From a virus, in IMG/VR virus record IMGVR_UViG_3300006919_015809, positions 1 through 22,959 of that record: a stretch of DNA of 22,959 nt. One strand, given 5' to 3'. Below the pieces are notes generated by a model that saw nothing but the letters and a program-made list of their open reading frames with translations, searched no databases and was not told the DNA's origin. Position numbers and translations under genes: made by a program. Shown here in pieces: positions 22,540-22,959 of this stretch (position 1 is the stretch's first letter; every line of letters begins with the position of its first letter).

Positions 22540-22725
22540 ATGAACATGACTCTCACCTACTTCAAGAAGATCGCCGACGTTGGACCGGGCGGAATCAAGT
22601 GTCCGTGCTGCTGCAAGTGGGGTACGTTCGTCGGATCGAAGCAGTCGCCGAAGGTCAAGAAGGCGGTGCGCAAGTGGACCCGCTCCAAGCTCAAGCGAGA
22701 GCTGCAGCGCGAACTGCAAGGTTGA
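22540..22725 (+). CDS. 61-aa Cys-cluster basic protein of the array
   Basis: Fourth and last gene of the array. A CPCCC cluster (about residues 21-25, in GGIKCPCCCKWGTF) could ligate zinc or another metal, perhaps as a dimer since no second pair is present. The C-terminal half is strongly basic and helical (KVKKAVRKWTRSKLKRELQR), suited to nucleic-acid binding. No family is recognised. The ribosome site is AAAGG in leader copy C. An intrinsic terminator follows five bases after its TGA. Confidence 0.72.
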   Translation: MNMTLTYFKKIADVGPGGIKCPCCCKWGTFVGSKQSPKVKKAVRKWTRSKLKRELQRELQG

Positions 22726-22730
22726 CCAGT

Positions 22731-22767
22731 GAGAGGGGAGGGTTTCGGCCCTCCTCTCTTTTTTTTT
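22731..22767 (+). terminator. Intrinsic terminator ending the short-gene array
   Basis: GAGAGGGGAGGG (22731-22742), loop TTTCGG and CCCTCCTCTC (22749-22758) form a G/C-rich stem with a two-base bulge, followed at once by nine T residues (22759-22767). This is a canonical Rho-independent terminator. It contrasts with the hairpins inside the array, which are followed by C rather than T. Confidence 0.92.
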
Positions 22768-22869
22768 GAAAATGAGTGCGGCGACCAGCCGCTAAGCTTA
22801 CCGCTGCGGGCAGCAATTGAAAAAGTAGTTGAGCAAAAACCGTGGAATTCCAATCGGGGGCGAGCCGTT

Positions 22870-22885
22870 TGGCATGATATTTGCA
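22870..22885 (+). promoter_or_regulatory. Sigma-54-type promoter
   Basis: TGGCATGATATTTGCA matches the -24/-12 consensus TGGCAYG-N4-TTGCW in nearly every position, with GG and GC separated by exactly ten bases. Transcription would start near 22,896 and run rightward out of the window. An inverted repeat CAACTG-TGA-CAGTTG (22884-22898) overlaps the -12 element. The 100 bases before it hold no gene, only small palindromes such as GCGGC-N5-GCCGC and GCTGC-GG-GCAGC. No activator site can be named. Chance matches occur, but this one is strong. Confidence 0.6.
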
Positions 22886-22914
22886 ACTGTGACAGTTGTG
22901 TCAGATTGTCGAGT

Positions 22915-22952
22915 CTGTAGTGACACTAATATATTATTAATATATTCTACAG
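22915..22952. repeat. Nested palindrome at the right edge
   Basis: CTGTAG (22915-22920) and CTACAG (22947-22952) enclose AATATATT-ATT-AATATATT (22928-22946), with an unpaired TGACACT on one side. Upstream, TGACA-GTTG-TGTCA (22890-22903) adds another dyad, and TGACAC at 22921 repeats its arm inverted. It could be an operator or leader structure for a gene just outside the window. Confidence 0.5.
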
Positions 22953-22959
22953 TGGGCGA

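Noticed and set aside
21744-22556. Long minus-strand open frame (270 codons) across the GC-rich array
   Set aside because: It runs antisense through all three structured leaders, translating them as repeated SGP/RGEGGG motifs. The plus-strand genes have ribosome sites, G/C-biased third positions and a terminator.
22729-22920. 63-codon plus-strand frame
   Set aside because: It begins before the terminator stem, runs through its T-run and over the sigma-54 promoter, and lacks a ribosome site.

Overview
The window is mostly a stretch of an AT-rich tailed-phage genome (Caudoviricetes). Large terminase, portal, and a very long repetitive tail-fibre-like gene are recognisable. All genes from 1 to 20,930 lie on the minus strand, packed head to tail with 1-50 nt overlaps or gaps of a few bases. 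The tail-repeat style (LSDV and VNGQTG modules), the monomeric B12-dependent ribonucleotide reductase and the flavin-dependent thymidylate synthase are common in aquatic phages, so a marine or freshwater phage is a reasonable inference. The host cannot be told from this sequence.

Read in the direction of transcription (right to left), the minus-strand block starts with small accessory genes at 20,930-18,820: zinc-ribbon proteins, a secreted Cys-rich protein, a DUF2203-like protein and an unrecognised 82-aa protein. They are separated by two gaps rich in hairpins (19,627-19,799 and 19,087-19,377). Next comes a nucleotide and nucleotide-sugar block: ThyX, GDP-mannose 4,6-dehydratase, a CBS-less IMPDH/GMP-reductase homologue, a metallophosphoesterase, class II RNR and dUTPase. 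RNR, dUTPase and ThyX together supply dUMP and dTMP for phage DNA. The IMPDH-like enzyme and the dehydratase concern guanine nucleotides and GDP-sugars. Then follow a degenerate methyltransferase-like protein, a sigma-region-2-like protein with a Cys cluster, a small-terminase candidate, an ERCC4-type nuclease, the large terminase, the portal, the 1754-aa fibre-like protein and a small jelly-roll-like protein. The N-terminal codons of another gene run off the left edge.

A divergent promoter region at 20,931-20,984 separates this block from one plus-strand zinc-finger gene (20,985-21,467). At about 21,540 base composition changes abruptly from AT-rich to GC-rich. The right-hand part holds a plus-strand array of four very short genes (38, 60, 82 and 61 codons). 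Its three internal junctions carry near-identical leaders: a 12-bp hairpin whose arms co-vary between copies, a C-tract, and a second small hairpin holding the Shine-Dalgarno sequence. The array ends in a canonical intrinsic terminator. After it come a good sigma-54 promoter match and a nested palindrome at the right edge.

The short-gene array is the least explained and most interesting part of the window. Whether it belongs to the same replicon as the phage genes or is joined by an assembly error cannot be settled from this sequence alone.
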